Positions 27,761 through 35,953 of a stretch of DNA of 64,000 bases are shown here, in pieces. Numbering within the stretch: position 1 is the first letter of the stretch; the number at the start of each line of letters is the position of its first letter. This DNA comes from WRGA01 sp031553395 (GTDB taxonomy: Bacteria > Bacteroidota > Bacteroidia > Bacteroidales > WRGA01). Under the pieces are notes generated by a model. That model had not been told where the DNA came from and made no database searches. It saw nothing but the letters and a program-made list of their open reading frames with translations. The position numbers and the translations under genes are program-made. The stretch covers positions 39,800-103,799 of the forward strand of contig JAVBLR010000017.1 in NCBI GenBank assembly GCA_031553395.1, in the 5' to 3' direction.

Positions 27761-28461
27761 TTATATAATAAGAAAATACAAGGTCGTTTATTCAAATCCG
27801 GTAATTGCTTTTTCCATTCTTGTACGGTTTTGGTTTTAATAAATTCTGATTGGCAAGTTATATCGGCAGCAATACACAATTTCGTTTGTGGATGGCAATT
27901 CTGGATAATGTCTTCCAACATTTTATGATTACGAAAAGGTGTTTCTATAAAAATTTGTGTTTGATTGTTTGATAATATTCGTTGTTCCAAAATTTTGAAC
28001 ATTTTATTTCGTTCATTTGAATCAATCGGCAAATAACCGTGAAAAGTAAAGCTTTGCCCATTGAATCCCGATGCCATTAATGCCAATAAAATAGAAGAGG
28101 GGCCAACTAAAGGTACTACCTTGTAATTGCGAATTTGAGCAATTGCAACTACATCAGCACCTGGGTCAGCAATAGCAGGGCATCCGGCTTCAGAAATAAT
28201 CCCCACATTTTTACCTTCGGCAAGCGGTTGCAAAAATGTTGCGACTTCATTTGGTGACGTATGTTTGTTTAACGTAAAAAATGTAAGTGTGTCAATATCA
28301 ATATCAGGTAAAACGCTTTTCAAAAAACGCCGTGCTGTGCGAATATTTTCTACAATAAAAAAAGAAATTCCGGAAATTATTTCCGTATTATACAAGGGTA
28401 TTACTTGATTGGGAGGTGTTTCTCCTAATGTAACAGGGATTAAATATAGTGTAGCAGGCAT
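27757..28461 (-). CDS. SAM-dependent tetrapyrrole-methylase-fold enzyme (RsmI-like)
   Basis: 234 residues. GKNVGIISEAGCPAIADPGA and VVPLVGPSSILLALMASGF are the RsmI/YraL SAM-binding signatures; FHGYLPIDSNERNKM and IFIETPFRNHKMLEDI follow. RsmI 2'-O-methylates C1402 of 16S rRNA. This protein is shorter than the about 280-residue RsmI of E. coli, a form common in Bacteroidota, so the exact target is inferred. It is first in a coupled trio with the zinc-type ABC genes (4-nt overlap). Confidence 0.88.
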   Translation of the reverse strand: MPATLYLIPVTLGETPPNQVIPLYNTEIISGISFFIVENIRTARRFLKSVLPDIDIDTLTFFTLNKHTSPNEVATFLQPLAEGKNVGIISEAGCPAIADPGADVVAIAQIRNYKVVPLVGPSSILLALMASGFNGQSFTFHGYLPIDSNERNKMFKILEQRILSNNQTQIFIETPFRNHKMLEDIIQNCHPQTKLCIAADITCQSEFIKTKTVQEWKKQLPDLNKRPCIFLLYK

Positions 28462-28652
28462 TAAAATATGTCAAATTATAATCTATTTTTGATACAAACT
28501 TAAAAAAATATTCCAAATGAAAAAAGAATTTTTCAATGAAATATGCTTTTAAAAAGATTTAAACTACTTATAAATAGACAATTCTTTTTTGTTTTCTACA
28601 AAATTAGAACTATTTGCATCCCTAAGACAAATTTCTCAACGAGTTTATTTTA

Positions 28653-28660
28653 TATATTTG
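28653..28660 (+). promoter_or_regulatory. candidate -7 element for the porE-like gene
   Basis: TATATTTG fits TAnnTTTG. A second match (TATTTTTG, 28741-28748) lies only 1 nt from the ATG and is too close unless a later start is used. Between them, ATGCATCATGATTTT and AAAATCATG...ATGCAT can pair in the leader. The rest of the gap 28462-28652 is AT-rich with no gene. Confidence 0.4.
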
Positions 28661-28749
28661 CATCACAAAATGCATCATGATTTTATCTATCTATACAATA
28701 AAAGCGTAAAAATCATGTTTTTAATGCATCTATATTTTCTTATTTTTGA

Positions 28750-30759
28750 ATGACACAAACTTCAACTTCAAATATTCTAATCTATCTGCACAAGCTTGTA
28801 TTGTATTTTACAGGGATTATTGGTGTGTTATTTCTTTTTTCCTGTAATACGCCAAAACTAGCCGAAGCCGATCGTCGTTTCGGTATCGGCGAATATTACG
28901 AAGCTTCGCAAATGTACCGCAAAATCTATAATCGTACACAACCTAAAAAAAGAGAACTCAGGGCTGAATTAGCATTTAAAGTAGGAGAAAGTAACCGCAT
29001 GATTAACAATACGGCAAAGGCTTTAGGTGGTTATCAAAATGCTATTCGCTATAATTACCCTGATAGCATTGTTTATTTACGAAATGGAATGATGTTCCTG
29101 AAAAATGGTAAGTATGGGGATGCGATGAAACAATTTGATATTTACTTGCAACATAATCCTAAAAGTCAATTGGGAACTGAAGGAAAGAAGTCAGCTGAAG
29201 TAGCGCCTGAGTGGAAGAAAAAGCCGACACGATATGTTGTGAAACGGGAAGACAAATTTAATTCCCGCCGTGCCGATTTTAGTCCGATGTTTGTAGGAAA
29301 AGATATAGACCAATTGTATTTTACTTCATCCCGGGAAGATGCAAAAGGAGAGGATAAAAGCGCCATAACAGGATTGAAGTTCAATGATATGTTTATGGTA
29401 AAGAAAGATGAAAAAGGAGCTTGGCAGGCTCCCGAAGAAATCAAAGATAATATCAATTCCGAATTTGACGATGGTGTATGTTCTTTTACATCAGATGGAA
29501 ATACCATGTATTTTACCCGTTGCAGAGTAAATCCCGAGTATCCCCAGACTGCACAAATATTTACTTCATCCCGTTCGGGAGCAAAATGGAGCGACCCGCA
29601 ACCATTGAGAATGTTCAGGGATACTACTTGGGCAGTGGCTCATCCTTCGATTTCGGCTGATGGACAGTATCTTTATTTCTGTTCTGATATAGGTAATGGA
29701 TATGGTGGAAAAGATATCTGGAGGGCAATTATGGATGAAGGTTATGTTGCTGCTGTAGAGAATCTTGGCCCGGAAATAAATACCGAAGGAGATGAAATGT
29801 TCCCGTATATTCGCGAAAACGGAGAATTGTATTTTGCTTCAAACGGACATGCCGGAATGGGAGGATTGGATATTTTTAAAGCTATTGAAGATGAAAAAGG
29901 AAAATGGCATATACAAAATATGCGGTCGCCGATTAATTCCAATGCCGATGATTTTGGGATAACATTTGCCGGATTGGAGGAAAAAGGTTATTTCAGTTCC
30001 AATCGGGGAGATGCTCGTGGATATGACCATATTTTCAGTTTCGAATTGCCATCGCTTACTGTTGAAGTCGAAGGCTGGGTAGTTGATAAAGATGATGAGC
30101 CGGTACCCGATGCAACCATTCGTATTGTTGGAGAAAATGGAAGCATTTATAAAACGACGTCCCGCAAAGATGGTCGTTATCGTATTACGCTTGAGCGCGG
30201 CACCGATTATGTAATGATGGCAGCCTGCCAGGGTTATATGAATGGACATCGCACATTATCCACATCCGATGAAGAAAAGAATCAATCTTATCCTGTTGAT
30301 TTTATCTTAGCATCTATTACTAAACCTGTTTTAATTGAGAATATCTTTTATGATTTCGATAAGGCAACATTGCGGCCTGAATCAAAAACTGCTTTGGATG
30401 AATTAATTAAATTATTGAATGATAATCCGCATGTAACCATTGAGTTGGGTGCACATACCGATATGAAAGGAACAGATGAATATAATTTAAAATTGTCTGA
30501 TCGTCGTGCAAAATCAGTGGTGGATTATCTGATTAAAGGAGGAATAGAAGCTGCAAGGTTAACGCCTGTCGGTTATGGAGAATCTCAACCAAAAACAGTT
30601 GATAAAAAAATGGCGGCCAAATATACTTTCCTGAAAGAAGGAGATATTTTAACTGAAAACTACATATTAGCCCTCACTCCCGAGCAGCAAGAAATTGCTA
30701 ATCAGATTAATCGCCGTACCGAATTCAGAGTATTAAAAATCACGTACAAATTATTTTAG
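28750..30759 (+). CDS. porE: PorE-like OmpA-family lipoprotein (T9SS component candidate)
   Basis: 669 residues. The lipoprotein signal ends LFLFSC (Cys about 32). TPR-like helices span about 45-135 (GEYYEASQMYRKIYN, GDAMKQFDIYLQHNP). A PD40/beta-propeller region follows (QLYFTSSREDAKG, GNTMYFTRCRVNPE, GQYLYFCSDIGNGYGGKDIW, GELYFASNGHAGMGGLDIF). A carboxypeptidase regulatory-like domain begins VEGWVVDKDDEPVPDATI. The C-terminal OmpA peptidoglycan-binding domain has YDFDKATLRPESKTALDEL and GAHTDMKGTDEYNLKLSDRRA. This order and length match PorE of Porphyromonas gingivalis, which anchors the T9SS to peptidoglycan. The start ATG may be too early. The identification fits the T9SS cargo nearby. 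Confidence 0.85.
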   Translation: MTQTSTSNILIYLHKLVLYFTGIIGVLFLFSCNTPKLAEADRRFGIGEYYEASQMYRKIYNRTQPKKRELRAELAFKVGESNRMINNTAKALGGYQNAIRYNYPDSIVYLRNGMMFLKNGKYGDAMKQFDIYLQHNPKSQLGTEGKKSAEVAPEWKKKPTRYVVKREDKFNSRRADFSPMFVGKDIDQLYFTSSREDAKGEDKSAITGLKFNDMFMVKKDEKGAWQAPEEIKDNINSEFDDGVCSFTSDGNTMYFTRCRVNPEYPQTAQIFTSSRSGAKWSDPQPLRMFRDTTWAVAHPSISADGQYLYFCSDIGNGYGGKDIWRAIMDEGYVAAVENLGPEINTEGDEMFPYIRENGELYFASNGHAGMGGLDIFKAIEDEKGKWHIQNMRSPINSNADDFGITFAGLEEKGYFSSNRGDARGYDHIFSFELPSLTVEVEGWVVDKDDEPVPDATIRIVGENGSIYKTTSRKDGRYRITLERGTDYVMMAACQGYMNGHRTLSTSDEEKNQSYPVDFILASITKPVLIENIFYDFDKATLRPESKTALDELIKLLNDNPHVTIELGAHTDMKGTDEYNLKLSDRRAKSVVDYLIKGGIEAARLTPVGYGESQPKTVDKKMAAKYTFLKEGDILTENYILALTPEQQEIANQINRRTEFRVLKITYKLF

Positions 30760-30805
30760 TGAAAAATGCACACTTTCGAGAAAATTGTGTAATTTTACAA
30801 CCTTG

Positions 30806-30956
30806 TTTTTACGTAATACGTTTTATGTTTTACGTAGCAGATTTTAAAATTAGAAGCTTTTTTTGATAGCTTTAATTTATTGTTCATTGTTTAATTATCT
30901 TAAGGATAGGTTTGCGTAAACGTAGAACGTATTACGTAGAACATATTACGTAAAAC
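30806..30956. repeat. heptad palindrome, GTANNAC type
   Basis: Left arm GTAATAC/GTTTTAT/GTTTTAC (about 30811-30834). Right arm CGTAAAC/GTAGAAC/GTATTAC/GTAGAAC/ATATTAC/GTAAAAC (about 30914-30955), ending just before the thyA start codon. It fills the gap after the porE-like gene. Confidence 0.8.
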
Positions 30957-30964
30957 TACTTTGC

Positions 30965-31759
30965 ATGAAGCAGTACATTGATTTACTCGAAAGAGTAATG
31001 ACTGAAGGTGTAAAAAAAGAAGACCGCACAGGAACAGGAACCATAAGTGTTTTTGGACATCAGATGCGGTTTAATCTGGAAGAAGGCTTTCCCGTTTTAA
31101 CTACCAAAAAATTACATTTAAAATCAATTATATACGAATTACTTTGGTTTCTTAGAGGAGATACCAATGTAGCGTATTTGCAGAAAAATGGTGTTCGGAT
31201 TTGGAACGAGTGGGCGGATGAAAACGGCGATTTAGGTCATGTGTATGGGTATCAATGGCGTTCGTGGCCAACGTATGATGGTAGTTTTATCGACCAGATA
31301 ACAGAAACGGTAAATACAATTAAGAATAATCCCGATTCGCGTCGTATAATTGTAAGTGCTTGGAATGTAGGAGATTTGAAAAATATGAACTTGCCACCAT
31401 GCCATGCATTTTTTCAGTTTTATGTAGCCGACGGACGATTAAGTTTACAATTATATCAACGTAGTGCCGATATTTTTTTGGGTGTACCATTCAACATTGC
31501 ATCTTATGCGTTATTGTTACAAATGATGGCACAGGTAACAGGATTGAAAGCAGGAGATTTTGTTCATACTTTTGGTGATGCTCATATTTATCTGAATCAT
31601 TTGGAACAGATTAAATCACAAATGAGCAGAGAGTTACGCAAATTACCTGTAATGAAAATTAATCCGGGCGTTACTAGTATATTTGATTTTAAATACGAAG
31701 ATTTTGAACTCGTGGGATATGATCCACATCCACATATAAAAGGAGAAGTTGCTGTTTAA
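30965..31759 (+). CDS. thyA: thymidylate synthase
   Basis: 264 residues, identical in length to E. coli ThyA. DRTGTGTISVFGHQMRF is the N-terminal signature. Catalytic Cys146 lies in LPPCHAFFQFYV, and QRSADIFLGVPFNIASYALL is the dUMP/folate region. It converts dUMP and methylene-tetrahydrofolate to dTMP and dihydrofolate. folA follows 163 nt downstream and would recycle the dihydrofolate. Confidence 0.98.
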   Translation: MKQYIDLLERVMTEGVKKEDRTGTGTISVFGHQMRFNLEEGFPVLTTKKLHLKSIIYELLWFLRGDTNVAYLQKNGVRIWNEWADENGDLGHVYGYQWRSWPTYDGSFIDQITETVNTIKNNPDSRRIIVSAWNVGDLKNMNLPPCHAFFQFYVADGRLSLQLYQRSADIFLGVPFNIASYALLLQMMAQVTGLKAGDFVHTFGDAHIYLNHLEQIKSQMSRELRKLPVMKINPGVTSIFDFKYEDFELVGYDPHPHIKGEVAV

Positions 31760-31919
31760 ATTAAGAATTAAAAGTTAAAAACTAAGAATTATGCAATTGT
31801 GATTTGTTTAACTTTAAATGGACTACAAGAGCTATGTTCTGGTTTTTTAATTCTATATTCTTTTTTCATCTCAATCTTCAATTCTTAATTTTTAATTTTT
31901 AACTTTTAATTTCCAACGT
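31757..31919. repeat. heptad palindrome, AATTAAG type
   Basis: Left AATTAAG/AATTAAA/AGTTAAA/AACTAAG units (about 31759-31790) face right AATTCTT/AATTTTT/AATTTTT/AACTTTT units (about 31880-31911). They occupy both ends of the thyA-folA gap. Confidence 0.8.
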
Positions 31920-31922
31920 GTT

Positions 31923-32423
31923 ATGCAAAAGATATCTATTATCGTAGCGGCAGACGAAAATAATGCCATCGGTAAGAATAAACAATTGCTATGGCATTTG
32001 CCTTATGATTTGCAGAATTTTAAAAAGTTGACGACAGGGCACACCATTATTATGGGACGCCGGACGTTTGAGTCTTTACCTGCCGGCGCATTACCTAATC
32101 GCAAAAATATTGTTTTAACAGGAGTTCCAGAAGCTATTATTGATAACGTATTTGCTTGTTCTTCAATGGAAGAGGCAATTACTCTTTGTAGCAAGGAAGA
32201 TGAAATTTACATGATAGGTGGAGCATTAGTTTATAAACAAGCTCTGCCAATTGCCGAAACTTTGTACTTTACTCGTGTTCATCATGTTTTTGAAGGTGCT
32301 GATACATTTTTCCCTGAAATAGATTTTACAGAATGGGAAGAAGTTTCAAAAGAAAACCATCCAGCTGATGAAAAACATGCTTATCCTTATACTTTTTATA
32401 CATATAAAAGGATAAAGAAATGA
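31923..32423 (+). CDS. folA: dihydrofolate reductase
   Basis: 166 residues. IIVAADENNAIGKNKQLLWH contains the N-terminal substrate motif; LPYDLQNFKKLTTGHTIIMG carries the catalytic acid region and the start of the NADPH site. RRTFESLP, IYMIGGALVYKQALP and FFPEIDFTEWE complete the fold. It reduces dihydrofolate to tetrahydrofolate with NADPH and pairs with thyA. Confidence 0.97.
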   Translation: MQKISIIVAADENNAIGKNKQLLWHLPYDLQNFKKLTTGHTIIMGRRTFESLPAGALPNRKNIVLTGVPEAIIDNVFACSSMEEAITLCSKEDEIYMIGGALVYKQALPIAETLYFTRVHHVFEGADTFFPEIDFTEWEEVSKENHPADEKHAYPYTFYTYKRIKK

Positions 32424-32527
32424 TTTGAGATATGAACTATAAGTTATGAGATTTGAGTAAGGTTATTCGAATTTGTAATTAGTTTTCATAGATAAATAAG
32501 TAAGGCTCAGTGAATATGTCATTGAGC

Positions 32528-33184
32528 CTATTTTATATCCTTTCGAATAAACTGTATTGTATCTATTTGATTATCTTTTATTTCTAAAGTTTTTATTTCC
32601 AACTGGTTTGCCGTTCCATTATGATAAAGTCTTGATAGTTTCAACATCAGTTCATTTGTTGATTTGATAATTTCAAATTCAGGAGTATTAATATTCAATT
32701 CTTCTTTCAAGTTGCTTGGAATTAATTGCCCATTTTCTTCACTATACAACGCATTTAGGTTGAAATCAATAATTTGTGGATAGTATTGATTTGTTTTAGT
32801 ATTCAATACCAATATTTTGGAGTTAATAAGATTCGTTGGTTGATGCTTTAAGATTATCCAATAAAATGTTTTATCGTTTTCAATAATCCGCAGAGTATTA
32901 AAATAAGCATCAGAAGGTTTATAATACATTTCAGAACTATCTACAACGCATTCGTTCATATAATAATCTATAATAATTTCTTTGATTTTATTTTTATCTT
33001 TTTGAGAAATACTTTTTCGTTCGGATGACTTAAAATCAATCAAGGCTAATGATATTGATGGCTTTGCATCAATAACCGATATTCCGGGCATTACTTGTTG
33101 TTCGTTATTATTTGTTGTATCCTTAGGTTTGGAAGTGCAACTCCAAAATAAGACTAATGATAAAAGGATGATTGATAGGTTCAT
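32528..33184 (-). CDS. lipoprotein of unknown function
   Basis: 218 residues. The signal sequence ends FWSCTSKP, a lipobox with Cys16. A linker rich in Asn/Gln/Thr and a beta-rich domain follow (TFYWIILKHQPTNLINSKIL, YYPQIIDFNLNALYSEENG). No family is recognised. A -7-like TATTTTTG (minus strand, 33208-33215) precedes it. It is transcribed away from the TetR cluster, sharing an intergenic region with its operator. Confidence 0.7.
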   Translation of the reverse strand: MNLSIILLSLVLFWSCTSKPKDTTNNNEQQVMPGISVIDAKPSISLALIDFKSSERKSISQKDKNKIKEIIIDYYMNECVVDSSEMYYKPSDAYFNTLRIIENDKTFYWIILKHQPTNLINSKILVLNTKTNQYYPQIIDFNLNALYSEENGQLIPSNLKEELNINTPEFEIIKSTNELMLKLSRLYHNGTANQLEIKTLEIKDNQIDTIQFIRKDIK

Positions 33185-33257
33185 AGATACTTTATATTTT
33201 GTCCTTTCAAAAATACAAATTTTTCCTAATTATTATTTGTCTGTCATTTAAAAAATA

Positions 33258-33279
33258 ATTTTAATCATTTGATTAAAAT
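33258..33279. promoter_or_regulatory. 22-bp palindromic operator upstream of tetR-type gene
   Basis: ATTTTAATCA-TT-TGATTAAAAT is a perfect inverted repeat ending 2 nt before the -33 element of the promoter at 33282. A weaker related palindrome (TTTGTTTAAATCAAA) overlaps the promoter. It is a good candidate for TetR autoregulation. Confidence 0.65.
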
Positions 33280-33281
33280 AT

Positions 33282-33312
33282 TTGTTTAAATCAAAAATAT
33301 GAATTATGTTTG
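33282..33312 (+). promoter_or_regulatory. promoter of the TetR/exporter cluster
   Basis: TTG (33282-33284), 20 nt, TATGTTTG (33305-33312): a full Bacteroides -33/-7 match. Predicted start near 33317, giving a leader of about 100 nt that contains the heptad hairpin at 33328-33414. Confidence 0.75.
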
Positions 33313-33327
33313 CAGCGTAATTGTTTT

Positions 33328-33414
33328 CTGTTATTGGTTATTCGTTGTTTGTTATTGGTAATCTAATATTTCAAATAACTAAGAACAAATAACTAAGAAC
33401 GAATAATCAACAAC
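33328..33414. repeat. heptad palindrome in the tetR leader
   Basis: GTTATTG/GTTATTC/GTTGTTT/GTTATTG units face AAATAAC/TAAGAAC/AAATAAC/TAAGAAC/GAATAAT/CAACAAC units, ending at the start codon. Confidence 0.85.
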
Positions 33415-33417
33415 GAA

Positions 33418-34032
33418 ATGGAGAAAGATATCACAACGGAAGAAAAAATAAAAGAAGCGGCTAGAAAGGTTTTTCAGCAAAAAGGCTATGCCGGTGCGCG
33501 TACGCGGGATATTGCCGAAGAAGCCGGAATCAATTTGGCATTGCTGAATTACTATTATAGAAGCAAGGAAAAATTATTCGAATTGGTTTTGGATGAAAGT
33601 ATTTTGGAAATATCCAAATCGTTGAGGATATTATTGAATGATGATTCGCCATTATTTGGCGGAAAAATCGATATGATTGTGGACAAGTATATTGATGTTG
33701 TATCAACAAATCCGAGTTTGCCGTTGTTTGTATTAGGGGAGATTCAAGCAAATCCGCAAAAATTTCAAAAGAAATTAGGAATTCCGGAAGCATTTATTTC
33801 TAATTCTCATTTGTACAAACAGATACATGAACAACTGAAGTCAGTGGGAATGCAAGAAATAAACCCGATGCACATTATTATTAATATTATATCAATGACT
33901 ATTTTTCCGTTTGTCGGCAAGCCATTAATTAAAAATGTAAGCGGAATGGATGAGCCGGAATTCAATCGCTTTATCGAAGAGCGTCGGAAATTTATTCCAA
34001 TGTGGCTGAAAATGATGCTGAAGTTAAATTAA
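33418..34032 (+). CDS. TetR/AcrR family regulator
   Basis: 204 residues. The N-terminal helix-turn-helix lies at about residues 8-55 (EEKIKEAARKVFQQKGYAGA, RTRDIAEEAGINLALLNYYY). The C-terminal ligand domain is unspecific (PLFVLGEIQANPQKFQKKLG). It is first in the exporter cluster, a normal place for a local repressor, and has a 22-bp palindrome just upstream of its promoter. The ligand is unknown. Confidence 0.95.
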   Translation: MEKDITTEEKIKEAARKVFQQKGYAGARTRDIAEEAGINLALLNYYYRSKEKLFELVLDESILEISKSLRILLNDDSPLFGGKIDMIVDKYIDVVSTNPSLPLFVLGEIQANPQKFQKKLGIPEAFISNSHLYKQIHEQLKSVGMQEINPMHIIINIISMTIFPFVGKPLIKNVSGMDEPEFNRFIEERRKFIPMWLKMMLKLN

Positions 34033-34085
34033 GAATTAAGAATAATGTTCTTAATCATTAACAAACAACCGAAAATAAAGTTGTT

Positions 34086-35369
34086 ATGAAAAATATCTCA
34101 AATAAATATTTTCTTGTTGCGTTTGTAACGCTGTCAGTTATTAATTGTCAATTATCAATTGTCAACTGTCAATTATCAATTACTAATTGTCAGGAGAAAG
34201 CGCGGGAAAATTATCCGGCGATAAGACAATATGGATTATTGGATATATCGGAAAAATACAATCTGTCTAATTTATCCAAATCGTATCTTCCTCAAATATT
34301 GTTTAATGCACAGGCTTCGTATCAATCGGATGTGGTTCATTTTCCGATAAATGTTCCGGGAATTGATATTCCTACGATTGATAAAGACCAATACAAAGCA
34401 ACGGTCGACATTTCCCAAAATATTTGGGATGGTGGACAAACTTCTTCACAGAAAAAAATAACGACTTATTCGAATGAAGTTGATAAGCAAAATGTTGAAG
34501 TAACGCTTTATGCCATTCGCGAACGGGTAAATAATCTTTTCTTCGGTATTCTGACGTTAGATGAGCAATTGAAGCAATTGGATATTTTAAATAAAGATTT
34601 ACAAAATGGGTATAACATTGCGAATGCTTTTCTGAAAAACGGCACAGCTATGCAATCGGATGTGGATGCTGCTCAGGTTGAGATTCTGAATACCGAACAA
34701 AAAAAGACTGAATTATTATCTATGCGGAAAGCTTATTTAGAAATGTTGTCGGTAATGATTAATGAGAAATTAAATGAAAATACGGTATTGGAAAAACCTT
34801 CCGATGCTTTTATTGACCGGAATGCAGCAATCAATCGCCCCGAAATGCTGTTGTTTGATAAGCAGCGTTCGCTTTTTGATGCGCAAAAAAGTATGATTAC
34901 AGCCAAGAATATGCCGAAATTTTCTTTGTTTTTGCAAGGAGGATACGGAAAGCCCGGATTGAATATGTTGTCGAATAATTTTGAAGCTTATGCGTTGGGC
35001 GGTGTGCGTCTATCCTGGAATTTTTCGAATTTATACACCAAAAGTAATGAAAATAAGTTGATTGAGAATAATCAAAAAATGGTTGATACGCAGGAAAATA
35101 CTTTTGTGTTCAATACCAATCTGCAATTAACGCAAACATACAACGATATCGAAAAAGCACGTAATTTAATGAAGCAGGACGATGAAATAATTACTCTTCG
35201 TAATCGTGTAAAAACAGCATCCGAAAGTAAATATAAAAATGGCGTGTATACAATCAACGATTTAATTAAAGACATCAATGCCGAAAGCCAGTCCCGACAG
35301 GCGAAAATCTTACATGAAATACAGTATTTATTGAATGTGTATAATTATAAGAATGTTGCTGGTTATTAG
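34086..35369 (+). CDS. TolC family outer membrane protein of a YbhFSR-type exporter
   Basis: 427 residues. CQEKARENYPAIRQYGLLD is the TolC-type mature start for this subfamily; NIWDGGQTSSQKK, FLKNGTAMQSDVDAAQVEIL and the closing YKNGVYTINDLIKDINAES support the fold. Oddity: between the hydrophobic signal (YFLVAFVTLSVI) and the mature start, the protein repeats NCQLSIV. This is encoded by nine DNA heptads (34131-34193) of the intergenic repeat type, so a repeat has grown inside the coding region. Expected partners are the downstream HlyD-like adaptor and ABC genes. Confidence 0.92.
   Translation: MKNISNKYFLVAFVTLSVINCQLSIVNCQLSITNCQEKARENYPAIRQYGLLDISEKYNLSNLSKSYLPQILFNAQASYQSDVVHFPINVPGIDIPTIDKDQYKATVDISQNIWDGGQTSSQKKITTYSNEVDKQNVEVTLYAIRERVNNLFFGILTLDEQLKQLDILNKDLQNGYNIANAFLKNGTAMQSDVDAAQVEILNTEQKKTELLSMRKAYLEMLSVMINEKLNENTVLEKPSDAFIDRNAAINRPEMLLFDKQRSLFDAQKSMITAKNMPKFSLFLQGGYGKPGLNMLSNNFEAYALGGVRLSWNFSNLYTKSNENKLIENNQKMVDTQENTFVFNTNLQLTQTYNDIEKARNLMKQDDEIITLRNRVKTASESKYKNGVYTINDLIKDINAESQSRQAKILHEIQYLLNVYNYKNVAGY
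34131..34193. repeat. nine TTRTCAA heptads inside the TolC coding sequence
   Basis: CTGTCAG, TTATTAA, TTGTCAA, TTATCAA, TTGTCAA, CTGTCAA, TTATCAA, TTACTAA, TTGTCAG. 63 nt equals 21 codons, so the reading frame is kept. Confidence 0.92.
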
Positions 35370-35445
35370 TTGTTTGCTATTTGTTCTTCGTTGTTATTTA
35401 TTTCCTTCAAATAACTAACATCCAATAACAAATAACCAGCTACTT
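35356..35445. repeat. heptad palindrome between TolC and the antisense IVP-like gene
   Basis: GGTTATT/AGTTGTT/TGCTATT/TGTTCTT/CGTTGTT units face CAAATAA/CTAACAT/CCAATAA/CAAATAA/CCAGCTA units. It contains the TolC stop codon and overlaps the 3' end of the antisense gene. Confidence 0.8.
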
Positions 35446-35799
35446 AATCTGATTGTTGATGTAGGATATGTATTTGTTAAGTTTCATACCTAAAATATTG
35501 AGTTCAGATAATAATTCATCAAAACATTCATTTGTAATGAGATTTCGATTTTTCAATTTAGTTAACCATGTTTTGGATTCACATAAAGAACCTCTTGCAA
35601 TGTATAGAAAAGCTCTATTCTCTTTAAAAGCGTTGCGTCCCCAACCTTCACTGATATTTGCAGAAATAGAATCACAAGCTTTGACTAATTGTATTCCGAC
35701 TGTTTGTTTTTCAAAATATTGTAGCTTGATAAAAATAGTCCAAACTTTATCAGATAGATTCATTGACAAATTATAAATATCCAATTCTTCTAATGTCAT
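35440..35799 (-). CDS. four-helix-bundle protein (23S rRNA IVP-like)
   Basis: 119 residues from the ATG of MTLEELDIYNLSMNLSDKVW; an ATG nine codons upstream is less typical. Family landmarks: VGIQLVKACDSISANISEGW, GRNAFKENRAFLYIARGSL and SKTWLTKLKNRNLI. Such proteins were first seen inside intervening sequences of bacterial 23S rRNA; their role is unclear, possibly RNA binding. It lies antisense between the TolC and HlyD genes of an exporter cluster, with heptad repeats on both sides. Confidence 0.9.
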   Translation of the reverse strand: MTLEELDIYNLSMNLSDKVWTIFIKLQYFEKQTVGIQLVKACDSISANISEGWGRNAFKENRAFLYIARGSLCESKTWLTKLKNRNLITNECFDELLSELNILGMKLNKYISYINNQIK

Positions 35800-35915
35800 A
35801 TTACAAAATAATTCAAATAAATACATTACAAATATTATTATCTAAAGTCAATTACAATTAAACCAAGTAGTCATATTTTAGACTAAACCAAACAAAATAT
35901 AAATCTACCATTCAA

Positions 35916-35953
35916 TACAAACAACGCGAAGCAAATAACAAATAACGAATAAC
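35916..35953. repeat. heptad arm upstream of the HlyD-like gene
   Basis: CAAACAA, AGCAAAT and AACAAAT/AACGAAT-type units run up to the start codon at 35954. They are complementary to the left arm of the palindrome at 35356. Confidence 0.75.

Noticed and set aside
28741..28748. TATTTTTG as the porE-like promoter
   Set aside because: It ends 1 nt before the ATG; transcription would begin after the start codon unless a downstream start is used. The element at 28653 is more plausible.
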